From Aquicoccus porphyridii (GTDB taxonomy: Bacteria > Pseudomonadota > Alphaproteobacteria > Rhodobacterales > Rhodobacteraceae): 64,000 nucleotides of DNA. The notes under the pieces were generated by a model, which was given only the letters and a program-made list of their open reading frames with translations, was not told the origin of the DNA and ran no database searches. Shown here piece after piece: positions 6,599-15,799 of the stretch. How positions within the stretch are numbered: position 1 is the stretch's first letter; every line of letters starts with the position of its first letter. Made by a program: the position numbers and the translations under genes. Where the stretch lies: contig NZ_VINQ01000010.1 of NCBI RefSeq assembly GCF_008369105.1, positions 1 through 64,000 on the forward strand, in the 5' to 3' direction.

Positions 6599-7401
6599 GT
6601 CGAGTAGGCCAGGGCAAGAAGAGCGGCCCCGAGCAGCGCCCGGTAGATCACGTAGGGTGTGAAGCTGATGGTGCGCAGCAGGCGCATCATGAACCCGAGC
6701 GCGAGAAGAGCCGCAACGAATGCTAAAAGCGCCGCGATGGCGCCGTCGCGGGCGGCGGCCATGTTGGCGGTGCTGGCAACCTCGTAGCCGAGTAGCGCGC
6801 CGGAGGCGAAGATCGTGGGGATCGACATCAGCATCGCGATTTTCGCAGCGTCGTGACGGGCATAACCCATCATGCGCCCCGCCGTGATGCAGATCCCCGA
6901 GCGTGATGTGCCGGGGATAAGCGCAACGGCCTGCCAGAGGCCCATCTTGATGGCGTCGGAAATGCTCCAGTCGGCATCGGTTTTCGTGGTCTCTCCGGTC
7001 TGGTCAGCCCACCACAGGAACAGGCCGAAAATCAGCATGGTCCAGCCGATTACAGTCATCGAGCGCATGGCATCGCTCAGGCCGGTGAGCTTGAGGATCA
7101 GGCCGAGCAGGATGGCGGGGATCGTGGCGATCAGAAGCAGGAAGGCGAGCCGCGAGCCGGGCGTGTCGATCCGGCCGGTGAGCATGCGCGGAATGCCTGC
7201 GAGGCCCATGCGCACATCGCGCCAGAAAAAGAGAATGACCGCGAAGAGCGTGCCGACATGCACGGCGACGTCGATCACCTGGCCCTGATCGTTCATGCCG
7301 GTGAGTTGCGGCAAGAGGATGAGATGGCCCGAGGATGACACTGGCAGGAATTCGGTGATGCCTTGGATCAAGGCGACGAGAATCAGGTGAAAAAGGGGCA
7401 T
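6595..7401 (-). CDS. uppP: undecaprenyl-diphosphatase
   Basis: 268 aa, the usual BacA/UppP length, with the start at 7401 (MPLFHLILVALIQG). It dephosphorylates undecaprenyl diphosphate in the cytoplasmic membrane to recycle the lipid carrier for peptidoglycan and other envelope polymers. The family motifs EFLPVSSSGHLIL (about residue 18) and PGTSRSGICITAGRMMG (about 165) are intact, and there are around eight hydrophobic segments. It converges with the NDUFA9-like gene (4-bp overlap of stop regions) and diverges from gltD across 220 bp. Confidence 0.96.
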   Translation of the reverse strand: MPLFHLILVALIQGITEFLPVSSSGHLILLPQLTGMNDQGQVIDVAVHVGTLFAVILFFWRDVRMGLAGIPRMLTGRIDTPGSRLAFLLLIATIPAILLGLILKLTGLSDAMRSMTVIGWTMLIFGLFLWWADQTGETTKTDADWSISDAIKMGLWQAVALIPGTSRSGICITAGRMMGYARHDAAKIAMLMSIPTIFASGALLGYEVASTANMAAARDGAIAALLAFVAALLALGFMMRLLRTISFTPYVIYRALLGAALLALAYST

Positions 7402-7621
7402 ATGCTCGGCTTTGGCGTCTTTCCCGCCAGCTATAATGGGGGGGCAGGCAAAGGGGAAGGGAACAGTTAGGTCCGCTTCGGTCTCAAAAAGAGCATGTTT
7501 TTCAAAATTAATTTCGCGCCGCGCTAAAATCTCTTCATTTAGGTCACTATTACTGACTTTTCTTTCACCGTGCGATGTATTAAGCAGCGGTTCACTGGAA
7601 AAACTTGCGGAGATGATCGCC

Positions 7622-9055
7622 GTGGCAAAGCAACCGATGCTGAAATTCGTGACCGTCGGACGGGACATGCCCGAAAAGCGTGTGCCCAATCTGCGCCGCA
7701 AGGATTTCCACGAGATTTATGCCGAGTACGCGGACGAGAAGGCCAAGGAGCAGGCCGGGCGGTGCAGCCAGTGCGGCGTGCCCTATTGTCAGACCCATTG
7801 CCCGCTGCACAACAACATCCCCGACTGGCTGCGCATGACCGCCGAAGGGCGGCTGCGTGAAGCCTATGAGTTGAGCCAGGTGACCAACACATTCCCCGAG
7901 ATCTGCGGCCGCATCTGCCCGCAGGACCGGCTCTGCGAGGGCAATTGCGTGATCGAGCAATCGGGCCATGGCACGGTGACGATCGGCGCGGTCGAGAAAT
8001 ACATCACCGATACGGCGTGGGAAGAGGGCTGGGTGCAGCCCATCGCCCCGGCGAATGAACGGCCCGAAAGCGTGGGCATCATCGGCGCCGGGCCCGGAGG
8101 GCTGGCCGCCGCCGACCACCTGCGCCGGGCCGGCGTTCAAGTCACGGTCTATGATCGCTATGACCGGGGTGGCGGGCTCATGACCTATGGGATTCCGGGG
8201 TTCAAGCTGGAAAAGGACGTGGTGATGCGCCGGATGGAGCAGCTCGAACAGGGCGGCGTTGGTTTCCGGCTCAACTGTAACGTGGGCGACGACATCTCGT
8301 TCGAGGAGATCCGCGCAACACATGATGCGGTGATCATCGCCACCGGTGTTTACAAGAGCCGCGAATTGCCGGGGCCGGGTGCCGGGGCCAAGGGCATCGT
8401 GAGGGCGATTGATTACCTGACCACCTCGAACCGTCTGGGCTTTGGCGACAGCGTGCCGGATTTCGACAGCGGCGAATTGAACGCCGAGGGCAAGAAGGTG
8501 ATCGTGATCGGCGGTGGCGACACGGCGATGGATTGCGTGCGCACCGCCGTCCGACAGGGCGCGGAGAGCGTGAAATGCCTCTATCGCCGGGACCGGGCCA
8601 ACATGCCGGGCAGCCAGCGCGAAGTGAAGAACGCCGAGGAAGAAGGCGTGATCTTTGAATGGCTGGCCGCGCCCAAGGGATTCAAGGGCGACCCGGTCAG
8701 CGGCGTGATGGTCCAGAGGATGCGGCTTGGCGTGCCCGATGCGACGGGGCGGCAAAGCCCCGAGGTGATCGAGGGTGCGGACTATACCGAAAGCGCCGAC
8801 CTTGTGATCAAGGCGCTCGGGTTCGAGCCCGAAGACCTGCCCGCGCTGTGGGATCAGCCGGAACTGACCGTGACCGGATGGGGCACGATCAAAGCGCAAT
8901 ATGGCAGCGGCGAGACCGATCTGGAGGGCGTTTACGCGGTGGGTGATATCGTGCGCGGGGCGAGCCTTGTCGTCTGGGCGATCCGCGACGGGCGCGACTG
9001 TGCCGATGCGATCCTGACCCGGCTGAACGGCGTTAAGAAAATCGCGGCGGAGTGA
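7622..9055 (+). CDS. gltD: glutamate synthase (NADPH) small subunit
   Basis: 477 aa, GTG start at 7622 with GGAG about ten bases upstream; a much longer upstream frame is ruled out by family length. It supplies electrons from NADPH to GltB for glutamine plus 2-oxoglutarate to two glutamates. The N-terminal Cys clusters CSQCGVPYCQTHCP and CGRICPQDRLCEGNC bind the 4Fe-4S centres. An FAD site GIIGAGPGGLAAA and an NADPH site VIVIGGGDTAMD follow. It is separated from gltB by a 3' hairpin repeat and a GFA-family gene, all on the same strand. Confidence 0.97.
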   Translation: MAKQPMLKFVTVGRDMPEKRVPNLRRKDFHEIYAEYADEKAKEQAGRCSQCGVPYCQTHCPLHNNIPDWLRMTAEGRLREAYELSQVTNTFPEICGRICPQDRLCEGNCVIEQSGHGTVTIGAVEKYITDTAWEEGWVQPIAPANERPESVGIIGAGPGGLAAADHLRRAGVQVTVYDRYDRGGGLMTYGIPGFKLEKDVVMRRMEQLEQGGVGFRLNCNVGDDISFEEIRATHDAVIIATGVYKSRELPGPGAGAKGIVRAIDYLTTSNRLGFGDSVPDFDSGELNAEGKKVIVIGGGDTAMDCVRTAVRQGAESVKCLYRRDRANMPGSQREVKNAEEEGVIFEWLAAPKGFKGDPVSGVMVQRMRLGVPDATGRQSPEVIEGADYTESADLVIKALGFEPEDLPALWDQPELTVTGWGTIKAQYGSGETDLEGVYAVGDIVRGASLVVWAIRDGRDCADAILTRLNGVKKIAAE

Positions 9056-9059
9056 AAAA

Positions 9060-9107
9060 CCGGGGGGTGACATGCGCGCACCCCCCGGCTGCTCCCCGGC
9101 TGCCGGG
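9060..9107 (+). repeat. GC-rich intergenic repeat, copy A
   Basis: It begins 5 bp after the gltD stop. CCGGGGGGTG (9060-9069) pairs perfectly with CACCCCCCGG (9079-9088), and a second CCCCGGCTGCCGG follows. The same order (GGGGGGTGA, WTGCG, CCGGCTG, a few bases, CCGGCTGCCG) recurs at 41044 and 54596. The strong stem without a T-tract could protect mRNA ends or reduce read-through. Confidence 0.75.
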
Positions 9108-9174
9108 TAAAACGCCGAAGAAAGTTAAAGTTTCAGACATGCTGACGTATTCGATGAAGAAAGTGTGAATCGCG

Positions 9175-9609
9175 ATGACGCGAGAAATGACGGGAAAATG
9201 CCTTTGCGGATCGGTGACCATCACGGTCACGGATGCGCATGACCCAAGCGTCGGCGCCTGCCATTGCCGCATGTGCCAGCGCTGGTCCGGCGGGGTGTTC
9301 CTGTGCTTTGAAGCGAAGCCCGGGACGGTCGGGGTTCGCGGCGAGGTCGCACGATACGCCTCTTCGGCATTTGCCGAGCGCGCCTTTTGTCCGCGCTGTG
9401 GGTCGCATCTCTGGATGCGCAACACGGACAGCGCGGACGCGCCCTATGACTTGATGCCCGGTCTGTTCGATGCTGCCGCGGGTTGGCCCTTGAGATCCGA
9501 GATCTACACGGATCGGGCGATGGCCTGTGTTTCGCTTGCGGGCAATCACGAACGGGCAACCGAAGACGAATACGAAGCGAAAAATTCGCACGTGAATGAA
9601 AGGAACTGA
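9175..9609 (+). CDS. GFA (glutathione-dependent formaldehyde-activating / CENP-V-like) family protein
   Basis: 144 aa, ATG at 9175. The fold's zinc ligands are clear: GKCLCGSV near residue 8, CHCRMCQRWSGG near 30, and FCPRCGSHLW near 75. The length is typical for the Mss4-like GFA family. Members bind two zinc ions; most have no proven activity, and the formaldehyde role is known only for Gfa itself. The gene sits between gltD and gltB, 3 bp before gltB, so it is probably co-transcribed with glutamate synthase. The functional link is unknown. Confidence 0.92.
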   Translation: MTREMTGKCLCGSVTITVTDAHDPSVGACHCRMCQRWSGGVFLCFEAKPGTVGVRGEVARYASSAFAERAFCPRCGSHLWMRNTDSADAPYDLMPGLFDAAAGWPLRSEIYTDRAMACVSLAGNHERATEDEYEAKNSHVNERN

Positions 9610-9612
9610 GCC

Positions 9613-12600
9613 ATGACCATCTATGACGCCGATTGGGCCAGGGCCGAAGAAACCAAGCGCGCCGATCTGGCCGAGCACGGAATGTACCGCGAGGAGGACG
9701 AGCATTCGTCCTGTGGTGTGGGTCTTGTCGTCAACCTCGACGGCAAACCCAGCCGCAAGGTCGTCGAGGCCGGGATTGCCGCGCTCAAGGCGGTGTGGCA
9801 CCGCGGCGCGGTGGATGCGGATGGCAAGACCGGCGACGGGGCGGGCATTCACCTGCAAATCCCGGTGCCGTTCTTTTACGACCAGATCCGCCGCACCGGG
9901 CACGAGCCGCGCAAGGACGAGTTGATCGCGGTGGGTCAGGTGTTCCTGCCGCGCACGAATTTCGGCGCGCAGGAGACCTGCCGGACCATCGTGGAAACCG
10001 AGGTTCTGCGCATGGGCTATTACATCTATGGCTGGCGGCACGTGCCGGTGGATATCGAGTGCCTTGGCGAAAAGGCCAACGCGACCCGGCCCGAGATCGA
10101 GCAGATCATCATCTCGAACACCAAGGGCGTGGACCAGGTGACATTCGAGCGCGAGCTTTACGTGGTGCGCCGCCGGATCGAGAAGGCGGCAATGGCCGCC
10201 GGGATTCACGGGCTTTACATCTGTTCGCTGTCCTGCCGGTCGATCATCTACAAGGGGATGATGCTGGCCGAGCAGGTGGCCGAGTTCTATCCCGATCTGC
10301 TGGATGAGCGGTTCGAGAGCTCTTATGCGCTTTATCATCAGCGTTACAGCACCAACACCTTTCCACAATGGTGGCTGGCGCAACCGTTCCGCATGCTGGC
10401 GCATAACGGCGAGATCAACACGCTCAAGGGCAATGTCAACTGGATGAAGAGCCATGAAATCCGCATGGCGTCGTCGACATTTGGCGATCTTGCCGAGGAT
10501 ATCAAACCGATCATCCAGGCCGGGTCGTCGGATTCGGCCGCGCTCGATGCGGTGTTCGAGGTTCTGGTGCGTGCCGGGCGCAACGCGCCGATGGCCAAGA
10601 CCATGCTGGTGCCGGAATCCTGGTCCAAGCAGGCGGTCGAGCTGCCGCAGGCGTGGATGGACATGTATTCCTATTGCAACAGCGTGATGGAGCCGTGGGA
10701 CGGGCCTGCGGCGCTGGCCATGACGGACGGGCGCTGGGTCTGTGCCGGGCTTGACCGGAACGGGCTGCGGCCGATGCGCTTTGTCGTGACGGGCGACGGG
10801 ATGCTGATCGCCGGGTCCGAGGCGGGCATGGTGCCGGTGGACGAATCGCGCGTGGTGGAAAAGGGCGCGCTTGGCCCCGGTCAGTTGCTGGCCGTGGACA
10901 TGAAGGAGGGCCGACTTTTCCACGACACCGAGATCAAGGACAAGCTGGCGGCGGCACAGCCCTTTGGCGAGTGGGTCGGCAAGATCACCGAGTTGGAAGA
11001 ACGGCTTGGGGGGGTCGAGGAAAAACCGCTCTTTGCCGGGGAGGAGCTGCGCAAGCGGCAGATCGCGGCGGGCTATACGCTCGAAGAGCTGGAGCAGATC
11101 CTTGCGCCGATGGCCGAGGATGGCAAGGAGGCGCTGGCCAGCATGGGCGACGACACGCCCAGCGCGGTCCTGTCGACGAAATACCGGCCGCTGAGCCATT
11201 TCTTTCGGCAGAATTTCAGCCAGGTGACGAACCCGCCGATCGACAGCTTGCGGGAATACCGGGTGATGAGCCTCAAGACGCGGTTCGGGAACCTCAAGAA
11301 CGTGCTCGATGAAAGCAGCGCGCAGACCGAGATCATCGTGCTGGAGAGCCCGTTCGTGGGCAATGCGCAATGGGCCGAACTGACCACGCTGTTCAACGCG
11401 GACCTGGTCGAGATCGACTGCACCTTTCCGGCGGGCGGAAGCGAGACCGCGCTGCGCGATGCGTTGGAGCGCATCCGCGCCGAAGCCGAGGACGCGGTGC
11501 GCAGCGGGGCCGGGCACCTGGTTCTGAGCGACGAACACCAGGGGCCGGACCGCGTGCCGATGCCGATGATCCTCGCGACGAGCGCGGTGCATTCGGGGCT
11601 GACCGCCAAGGGGCTCAGGACCTTCTGTTCGCTCAACATACGGACCGCCGAGTGCATCGACCCGCATTATTTCGCCGTGCTGGTGAGTGCGGGCGCGACG
11701 GTGGTGAACCCCTACCTCGCCGAGGATTCGATTGCCGACCGGATCGCGCGGGGCCTGTTGGACGGCAGCCTGACCGAGAATGTCGCGCGCTATCGCGAGG
11801 CGATCGACCAGGGGCTTTTGAAGATCATGGCCAAGATGGGGATCAGCGTGATCTCGTCCTATCGCGGGGGTCTCAACTTCGAGGCGGTGGGGTTGAGCCG
11901 GGCGATGTGCGCCGAGTATTTCCCCGGCATGACCAGCCGGATCAGCGGGATCGGTGTGTCGGGCATTCAGAAGAAGATCGAAGACGTGCACCGGCAGGGC
12001 TGGCACATGGGTCGGGACGTTCTACCCATCGGCGGGTTCTACAAGGCGCGCAAGACGGGCGAGACCCATGCATGGGGGGCACAGACGATGCACCTGATGC
12101 AGATGGCGTGCAACAAGGCGTCTTACGAACTGTGGAAGCAGTATTCAAAGGCGATGCAGGCCAACCCGCCGATTCACCTGCGCGACCTGCTGGCGATCAA
12201 GCCGCTGGGCAATCCGCTGCCGATCGAGGAGGTCGAGAGCATCACCGCGATCCGCAAGCGGTTCGTGACACCGGGGATGAGCCTTGGCGCGCTCAGCCCC
12301 GAGGCGCACAAGACCCTCAACGTGGCGATGAACCGGATCGGCGCAAAATCGGACAGCGGCGAGGGTGGCGAAGACCCGGCGCATTTCGTGCCTGAACCCA
12401 ATGGCGACAACCCGAGTGCCAAGATCAAGCAGGTGGCATCGGGGCGGTTCGGCGTGACGGCGGAATACCTCAACCAGTGCGAGGAACTTGAAATCAAGGT
12501 CGCGCAGGGAGCCAAGCCCGGCGAAGGTGGGCAGCTTCCGGGGATGAAGGTTACCGACCTGATTGCGCGGCTGCGCCATTCGACCAAGGGTGTGACGCTG

Positions 12601-14151
12601 ATCAGCCCGCCGCCGCATCACGACATTTACAGCATCGAGGACCTAGCGCAGCTGATCTATGATCTCAAGCAGATCAACCCGCGCGCCAAGGTGACGGTCA
12701 AGCTTGTTTCAAGCTCGGGCGTGGGCACGATTGCCGCCGGTGTGGCCAAGGCCAAGGCCGATGTCATCCTGATCTCGGGCCACAATGGCGGCACCGGGGC
12801 GAGCCCGGCAACATCCATCAAGTATGCGGGCCTGCCATGGGAAATGGGCCTGACCGAGGCGCATCAGGTTCTGTCGATGAACAAGCTGCGCGAGCGGGTG
12901 ACGCTGCGCACCGATGGTGGCCTGCGCACCGGGCGCGATATCGTGATGGCGGCGATGATGGGGGCCGAGGAATACGGCATCGGCACCGCCGCGCTTATCG
13001 CGATGGGGTGTATCATGGTGCGTCAGTGCCAGTCGAACACCTGCCCGGTTGGTGTCTGCACGCAGGATGACGACCTGCGGGCCAAGTTCACCGGAAGCGC
13101 GGAAAAGGTGGTGAACCTGATCACCTTCTATGCGCAAGAGGTGCGCGAGATCCTGGCCAGCATCGGCGCGCGCAGCCTTGACGATGTCATCGGGCGTGCG
13201 GATCTTTTGAGCCAGGTGAGCCGGGGTGCGGATCATCTTGACGATCTCGACCTCAACCCGCTGTTGATCACCGTGGATGGGGCCAAGGACATCGTTTACA
13301 ACCGCGAGAAGAAGCGCAACAAGGTGCCCGCGACGCTGGATGCCGAGATCGTGCGCGATGCCAAGCGATTCCTCGAAGACGGCGAGAAGATGCAGCTTTC
13401 CTATGCGGTGCAGAACACGCACCGGACGGTGGGCACGCGGGTCTCGTCGCATATCGTGCGCAATTTTGGGATGCGCAACGCGCTGCAGCCCGACCACCTG
13501 ACCATCAAGCTGACCGGGTCGGCGGGGCAATCGCTGGGTGCGTTCGCCGCGCCGGGCCTCAAGATCGAGGTGAGCGGAGACGCCAACGACTATGTCGGGA
13601 AGGGTCTTTCGGGGGGCATGATCGTTGTACGCCCGCCGATGGCAAGCCCGCTGGTGGCGAGCGAGAACACGATCATCGGCAACACGGTGCTTTACGGGGC
13701 GACCGACGGTCATCTTTTTGCCGCAGGCCGCGCCGGTGAACGGTTTGCCGTGCGCAACTCGGGTGCGAAAGTGGTGGTCGAGGGCTGTGGATCGAACGGA
13801 TGCGAATACATGACCGGCGGCATTGCCGTGATCCTTGGCTCGATCGGGGCCAATTTCGGTGCGGGGATGACCGGCGGCATGGCCTATCTCTATGATCCGC
13901 AGGGTGAGGCGCAGAAACTGATGAACACGGAGACTCTGGTCACATGCCCGGTGACGGTGGCCCATTGGGAACAGGAGTTGAAAGGATTGATCGAGCGTCA
14001 CCTTGCCGAGACCGGAAGCCGCAAGGCCGCCGATATCCTTCAGCATTGGGATATGGAGCGAGGTCATTTCCTCCAGATCTGTCCCAAGGAAATGCTCGAC
14101 AAGATCGAGCATCCGCTGAGCGAGGAAAAAGGTGCGATTCCGGCGGAATAG
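9613..14151 (+). CDS. gltB: glutamate synthase (NADPH) large subunit
   Basis: 1512 aa, standard for the bacterial alpha subunit. HSSCGVG places the class-II glutaminase Cys at about residue 34, so a 33-residue propeptide is expected to be removed. The central domain and the FMN-binding synthase domain follow (SGEGGEDP near 915; GHNGGTGASP near 1060). The 3Fe-4S cluster motif is CQSNTCPVGVC (about 1138-1148). The C-terminal GXGXG beta-helix repeats are seen (SGGMIVV, GSNGCEYMTGG, GAGMTGG). It channels ammonia from glutamine to 2-oxoglutarate, with electrons from GltD. Confidence 0.98.
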   Translation: MTIYDADWARAEETKRADLAEHGMYREEDEHSSCGVGLVVNLDGKPSRKVVEAGIAALKAVWHRGAVDADGKTGDGAGIHLQIPVPFFYDQIRRTGHEPRKDELIAVGQVFLPRTNFGAQETCRTIVETEVLRMGYYIYGWRHVPVDIECLGEKANATRPEIEQIIISNTKGVDQVTFERELYVVRRRIEKAAMAAGIHGLYICSLSCRSIIYKGMMLAEQVAEFYPDLLDERFESSYALYHQRYSTNTFPQWWLAQPFRMLAHNGEINTLKGNVNWMKSHEIRMASSTFGDLAEDIKPIIQAGSSDSAALDAVFEVLVRAGRNAPMAKTMLVPESWSKQAVELPQAWMDMYSYCNSVMEPWDGPAALAMTDGRWVCAGLDRNGLRPMRFVVTGDGMLIAGSEAGMVPVDESRVVEKGALGPGQLLAVDMKEGRLFHDTEIKDKLAAAQPFGEWVGKITELEERLGGVEEKPLFAGEELRKRQIAAGYTLEELEQILAPMAEDGKEALASMGDDTPSAVLSTKYRPLSHFFRQNFSQVTNPPIDSLREYRVMSLKTRFGNLKNVLDESSAQTEIIVLESPFVGNAQWAELTTLFNADLVEIDCTFPAGGSETALRDALERIRAEAEDAVRSGAGHLVLSDEHQGPDRVPMPMILATSAVHSGLTAKGLRTFCSLNIRTAECIDPHYFAVLVSAGATVVNPYLAEDSIADRIARGLLDGSLTENVARYREAIDQGLLKIMAKMGISVISSYRGGLNFEAVGLSRAMCAEYFPGMTSRISGIGVSGIQKKIEDVHRQGWHMGRDVLPIGGFYKARKTGETHAWGAQTMHLMQMACNKASYELWKQYSKAMQANPPIHLRDLLAIKPLGNPLPIEEVESITAIRKRFVTPGMSLGALSPEAHKTLNVAMNRIGAKSDSGEGGEDPAHFVPEPNGDNPSAKIKQVASGRFGVTAEYLNQCEELEIKVAQGAKPGEGGQLPGMKVTDLIARLRHSTKGVTLISPPPHHDIYSIEDLAQLIYDLKQINPRAKVTVKLVSSSGVGTIAAGVAKAKADVILISGHNGGTGASPATSIKYAGLPWEMGLTEAHQVLSMNKLRERVTLRTDGGLRTGRDIVMAAMMGAEEYGIGTAALIAMGCIMVRQCQSNTCPVGVCTQDDDLRAKFTGSAEKVVNLITFYAQEVREILASIGARSLDDVIGRADLLSQVSRGADHLDDLDLNPLLITVDGAKDIVYNREKKRNKVPATLDAEIVRDAKRFLEDGEKMQLSYAVQNTHRTVGTRVSSHIVRNFGMRNALQPDHLTIKLTGSAGQSLGAFAAPGLKIEVSGDANDYVGKGLSGGMIVVRPPMASPLVASENTIIGNTVLYGATDGHLFAAGRAGERFAVRNSGAKVVVEGCGSNGCEYMTGGIAVILGSIGANFGAGMTGGMAYLYDPQGEAQKLMNTETLVTCPVTVAHWEQELKGLIERHLAETGSRKAADILQHWDMERGHFLQICPKEMLDKIEHPLSEEKGAIPAE

Positions 14152-14271
14152 GGCCTGTTTTCGCCGAACCCCCGGTGAGTGATCCGTTGGCATCGAGGGC
14201 CGACGGATCGGGCCGGGATGCCTGTGTGCAAGCCGCTTTTTCTCGGGCCTGAAACCGCCTATAGCTGGGGC

Positions 14272-15012
14272 GTGGCACGCAAAGCGAAATCCAGCGGGAA
14301 ATCCCCGAAACGCGGCACATGGGCCGAACGGGCGCTTGCGCCCTATCGGTGGTTGCGAAAATGGCTTGTGCGGCTGGTTCTGGTCGCGGCGATCGTGGTT
14401 CTGGGGGGTGTCGCCTGGTATTCGGTGATGAACCCGGGCCAGACCCCTTACATGCGATTCGAAGCGCGGCGGCTGGGCGGGACGGTCGATCATAGCTGGG
14501 TGCCGCTCAGTGCGGTTGCGCCGGTGATGGCACGGTCGGTCGTGGCGGCGGAGGATGCCAATTTCTGCCTGCACTGGGGCTTTGACATGGAGGCGATCCG
14601 CGCCGCGCTCGAAGAGGGATCGGGGCGGGGGGCCTCGACCCTCAGCCAGCAGGTGGTGAAGAATGTCTATCTCTGGCAGGGGCGCAACTGGACCCGCAAG
14701 GCGCTGGAGGCGGTGATCACGCCGGTCGTGGAAGCGATGTGGTCAAAGCGACGGATCATCGAGGTTTATCTCAACGTCGCGGAGTTCGACGAGGGCGTGT
14801 TCGGCGTCGATGCCGCGGCCCAGCATTATTTCGGCGTCGCTCCCGGCAACATGAGCCCAGTTCAGGCGGCGCGGCTGGCAGCAGTTCTGCCCAGTCCCAA
14901 GACACGCTCGGCAGCCCAGCCGTCACAAAGGCTTGCGCGTCGGGCCGCGGCGATCCAGGACGGCGCGGAGACAATCCGCCGGGATGGGCGCGCAAGTTGT
15001 TTCGAGGATTGA
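14272..15012 (+). CDS. mtgA: monofunctional peptidoglycan transglycosylase
   Basis: 246 aa from a GTG at 14272 (VARKAKSSGKS); the frame is open back to 14179, so the start is uncertain. A basic N-terminus is followed by one membrane segment (LVRLVLVAAIVVLGGVAWY). The GT51 motifs then appear: VVAAEDANFCLHWGFD with the catalytic Glu, GASTLSQQVVKNVYLW, and RRIIEVYLNVAEF. It polymerises lipid II into glycan strands at the inner membrane and lacks a transpeptidase domain. It stands 120 bp behind gltB and 56 bp before the FzlA-like gene. Confidence 0.94.
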   Translation: MARKAKSSGKSPKRGTWAERALAPYRWLRKWLVRLVLVAAIVVLGGVAWYSVMNPGQTPYMRFEARRLGGTVDHSWVPLSAVAPVMARSVVAAEDANFCLHWGFDMEAIRAALEEGSGRGASTLSQQVVKNVYLWQGRNWTRKALEAVITPVVEAMWSKRRIIEVYLNVAEFDEGVFGVDAAAQHYFGVAPGNMSPVQAARLAAVLPSPKTRSAAQPSQRLARRAAAIQDGAETIRRDGRASCFED

Positions 15013-15068
15013 AAATCCCGCGGCAAACCGGCATTGAGGGTGTGACTTTCACAACCCAGACCTGAGCC

Positions 15069-15734
15069 ATGGCCACGCTTTATCACGTTCCGCTTTCCCC
15101 ATTCTGCCGCAAGGTCCGCCTGAGCCTTGCGGAAAAGAAGATCGAATGCGAGCTGATCGAGGAACGCTATTGGGAGCAGGACCCGGATTTCCTGCGCCGC
15201 AATCCGGCGGGCAAGGTGCCGGTGTTGAAAATCGACGGCATGACTTTGTCGGAAAGTGCAGCGATCTGCGAGTATCTCGAAGAGACCCGGCCCGACGTGC
15301 CGCTTTTGCCGAAAGACCCGGTGGGGCGGTTCGAAGTGCGGCGGCTGGTCGGGTGGTTCGATGACAAGTTTCACCGGGAAGTGACCTCGAACCTCGTTTA
15401 CGAGCGGGTCAACAAGAAGGTGATGAAACAGGGGTATCCGGATTCGAAGAACGTCAAGACCGGATCGCAGAAGATCAAGTATCATCTCGACTACATGACC
15501 TGGCTGCTGGATCAGCGGCGGTGGCTGGCGGGGGACGTGATGACGCTGGCGGATTTCGCGGCGGCCGCGCACCTGTCGGCGCTGGACTATATCTCGGACG
15601 TGGATTGGAATCGGAGCGAGGCGGTCAAGGACTGGTATGCCAAGATCAAGTCGCGCCCCGCGTTCCGCGGAATCCTTGCCGATCAGGTGCCCGGGTTTCC
15701 ACCGCCGGCGCATTATGCCGATCTGGATTTCTGA
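15069..15734 (+). CDS. fzlA: GST-like FtsZ-binding protein FzlA (glutathione S-transferase fold)
   Basis: 221 aa. The N-terminal thioredoxin-like half starts LYHVPLSPFCRKVRLSLAEK and contains NPAGKVPVL with the cis-Pro and the ESAAICEYLEE segment. The helical C-terminal half ends WYAKIKSRPAFRGIL and then a conserved-looking PPPAHYADLDF tail. In alphaproteobacteria this conserved GST-like protein is FzlA, which binds FtsZ and shapes the division ring; I recognise the Rhodobacterales form by its overall sequence. An ordinary GST is the alternative. A division role fits its neighbour mtgA only loosely. Confidence 0.72.
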   Translation: MATLYHVPLSPFCRKVRLSLAEKKIECELIEERYWEQDPDFLRRNPAGKVPVLKIDGMTLSESAAICEYLEETRPDVPLLPKDPVGRFEVRRLVGWFDDKFHREVTSNLVYERVNKKVMKQGYPDSKNVKTGSQKIKYHLDYMTWLLDQRRWLAGDVMTLADFAAAAHLSALDYISDVDWNRSEAVKDWYAKIKSRPAFRGILADQVPGFPPPAHYADLDF

Positions 15735-15769
15735 ACCTCTGTGTCGGAATGAGGGGCCAGCCCCTCACA

Positions 15770-15798
15770 CTCCCCGGAGTATTTCGGGCAAGATGAAG
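15770..15798 (+). repeat. short dispersed intergenic repeat (GGAGTATTT..GGGCAAGATGAAG), copy 1
   Basis: CTCCCCGGAGTATTTCGGGC then AAGATGAAG lies directly before the queG start codon; a near-identical string with the same polarity is at 61726-61758. Short repeats of this form are frequent between genes in Rhodobacteraceae. A small hairpin GAGGGGCCAGCCCCTC (15751-15766) precedes it. The repeat supplies the sequence where the queG ribosome-binding site should be, but no good Shine-Dalgarno is seen. Confidence 0.7.
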
Positions 15799-15799
15799 C

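Noticed and set aside
9133-12006. 957-codon open frame on the minus strand opposite gltB
   Set aside because: Typical antisense shadow in GC-rich DNA: Pro/Arg/His-rich, no recognisable domain, fully covered by gltB and the GFA gene, both of which have clear motifs.
12709-14574. 621-codon minus-strand open frame
   Set aside because: Shadow of gltB and mtgA; composition is rich in Arg, His and Pro with no motif.
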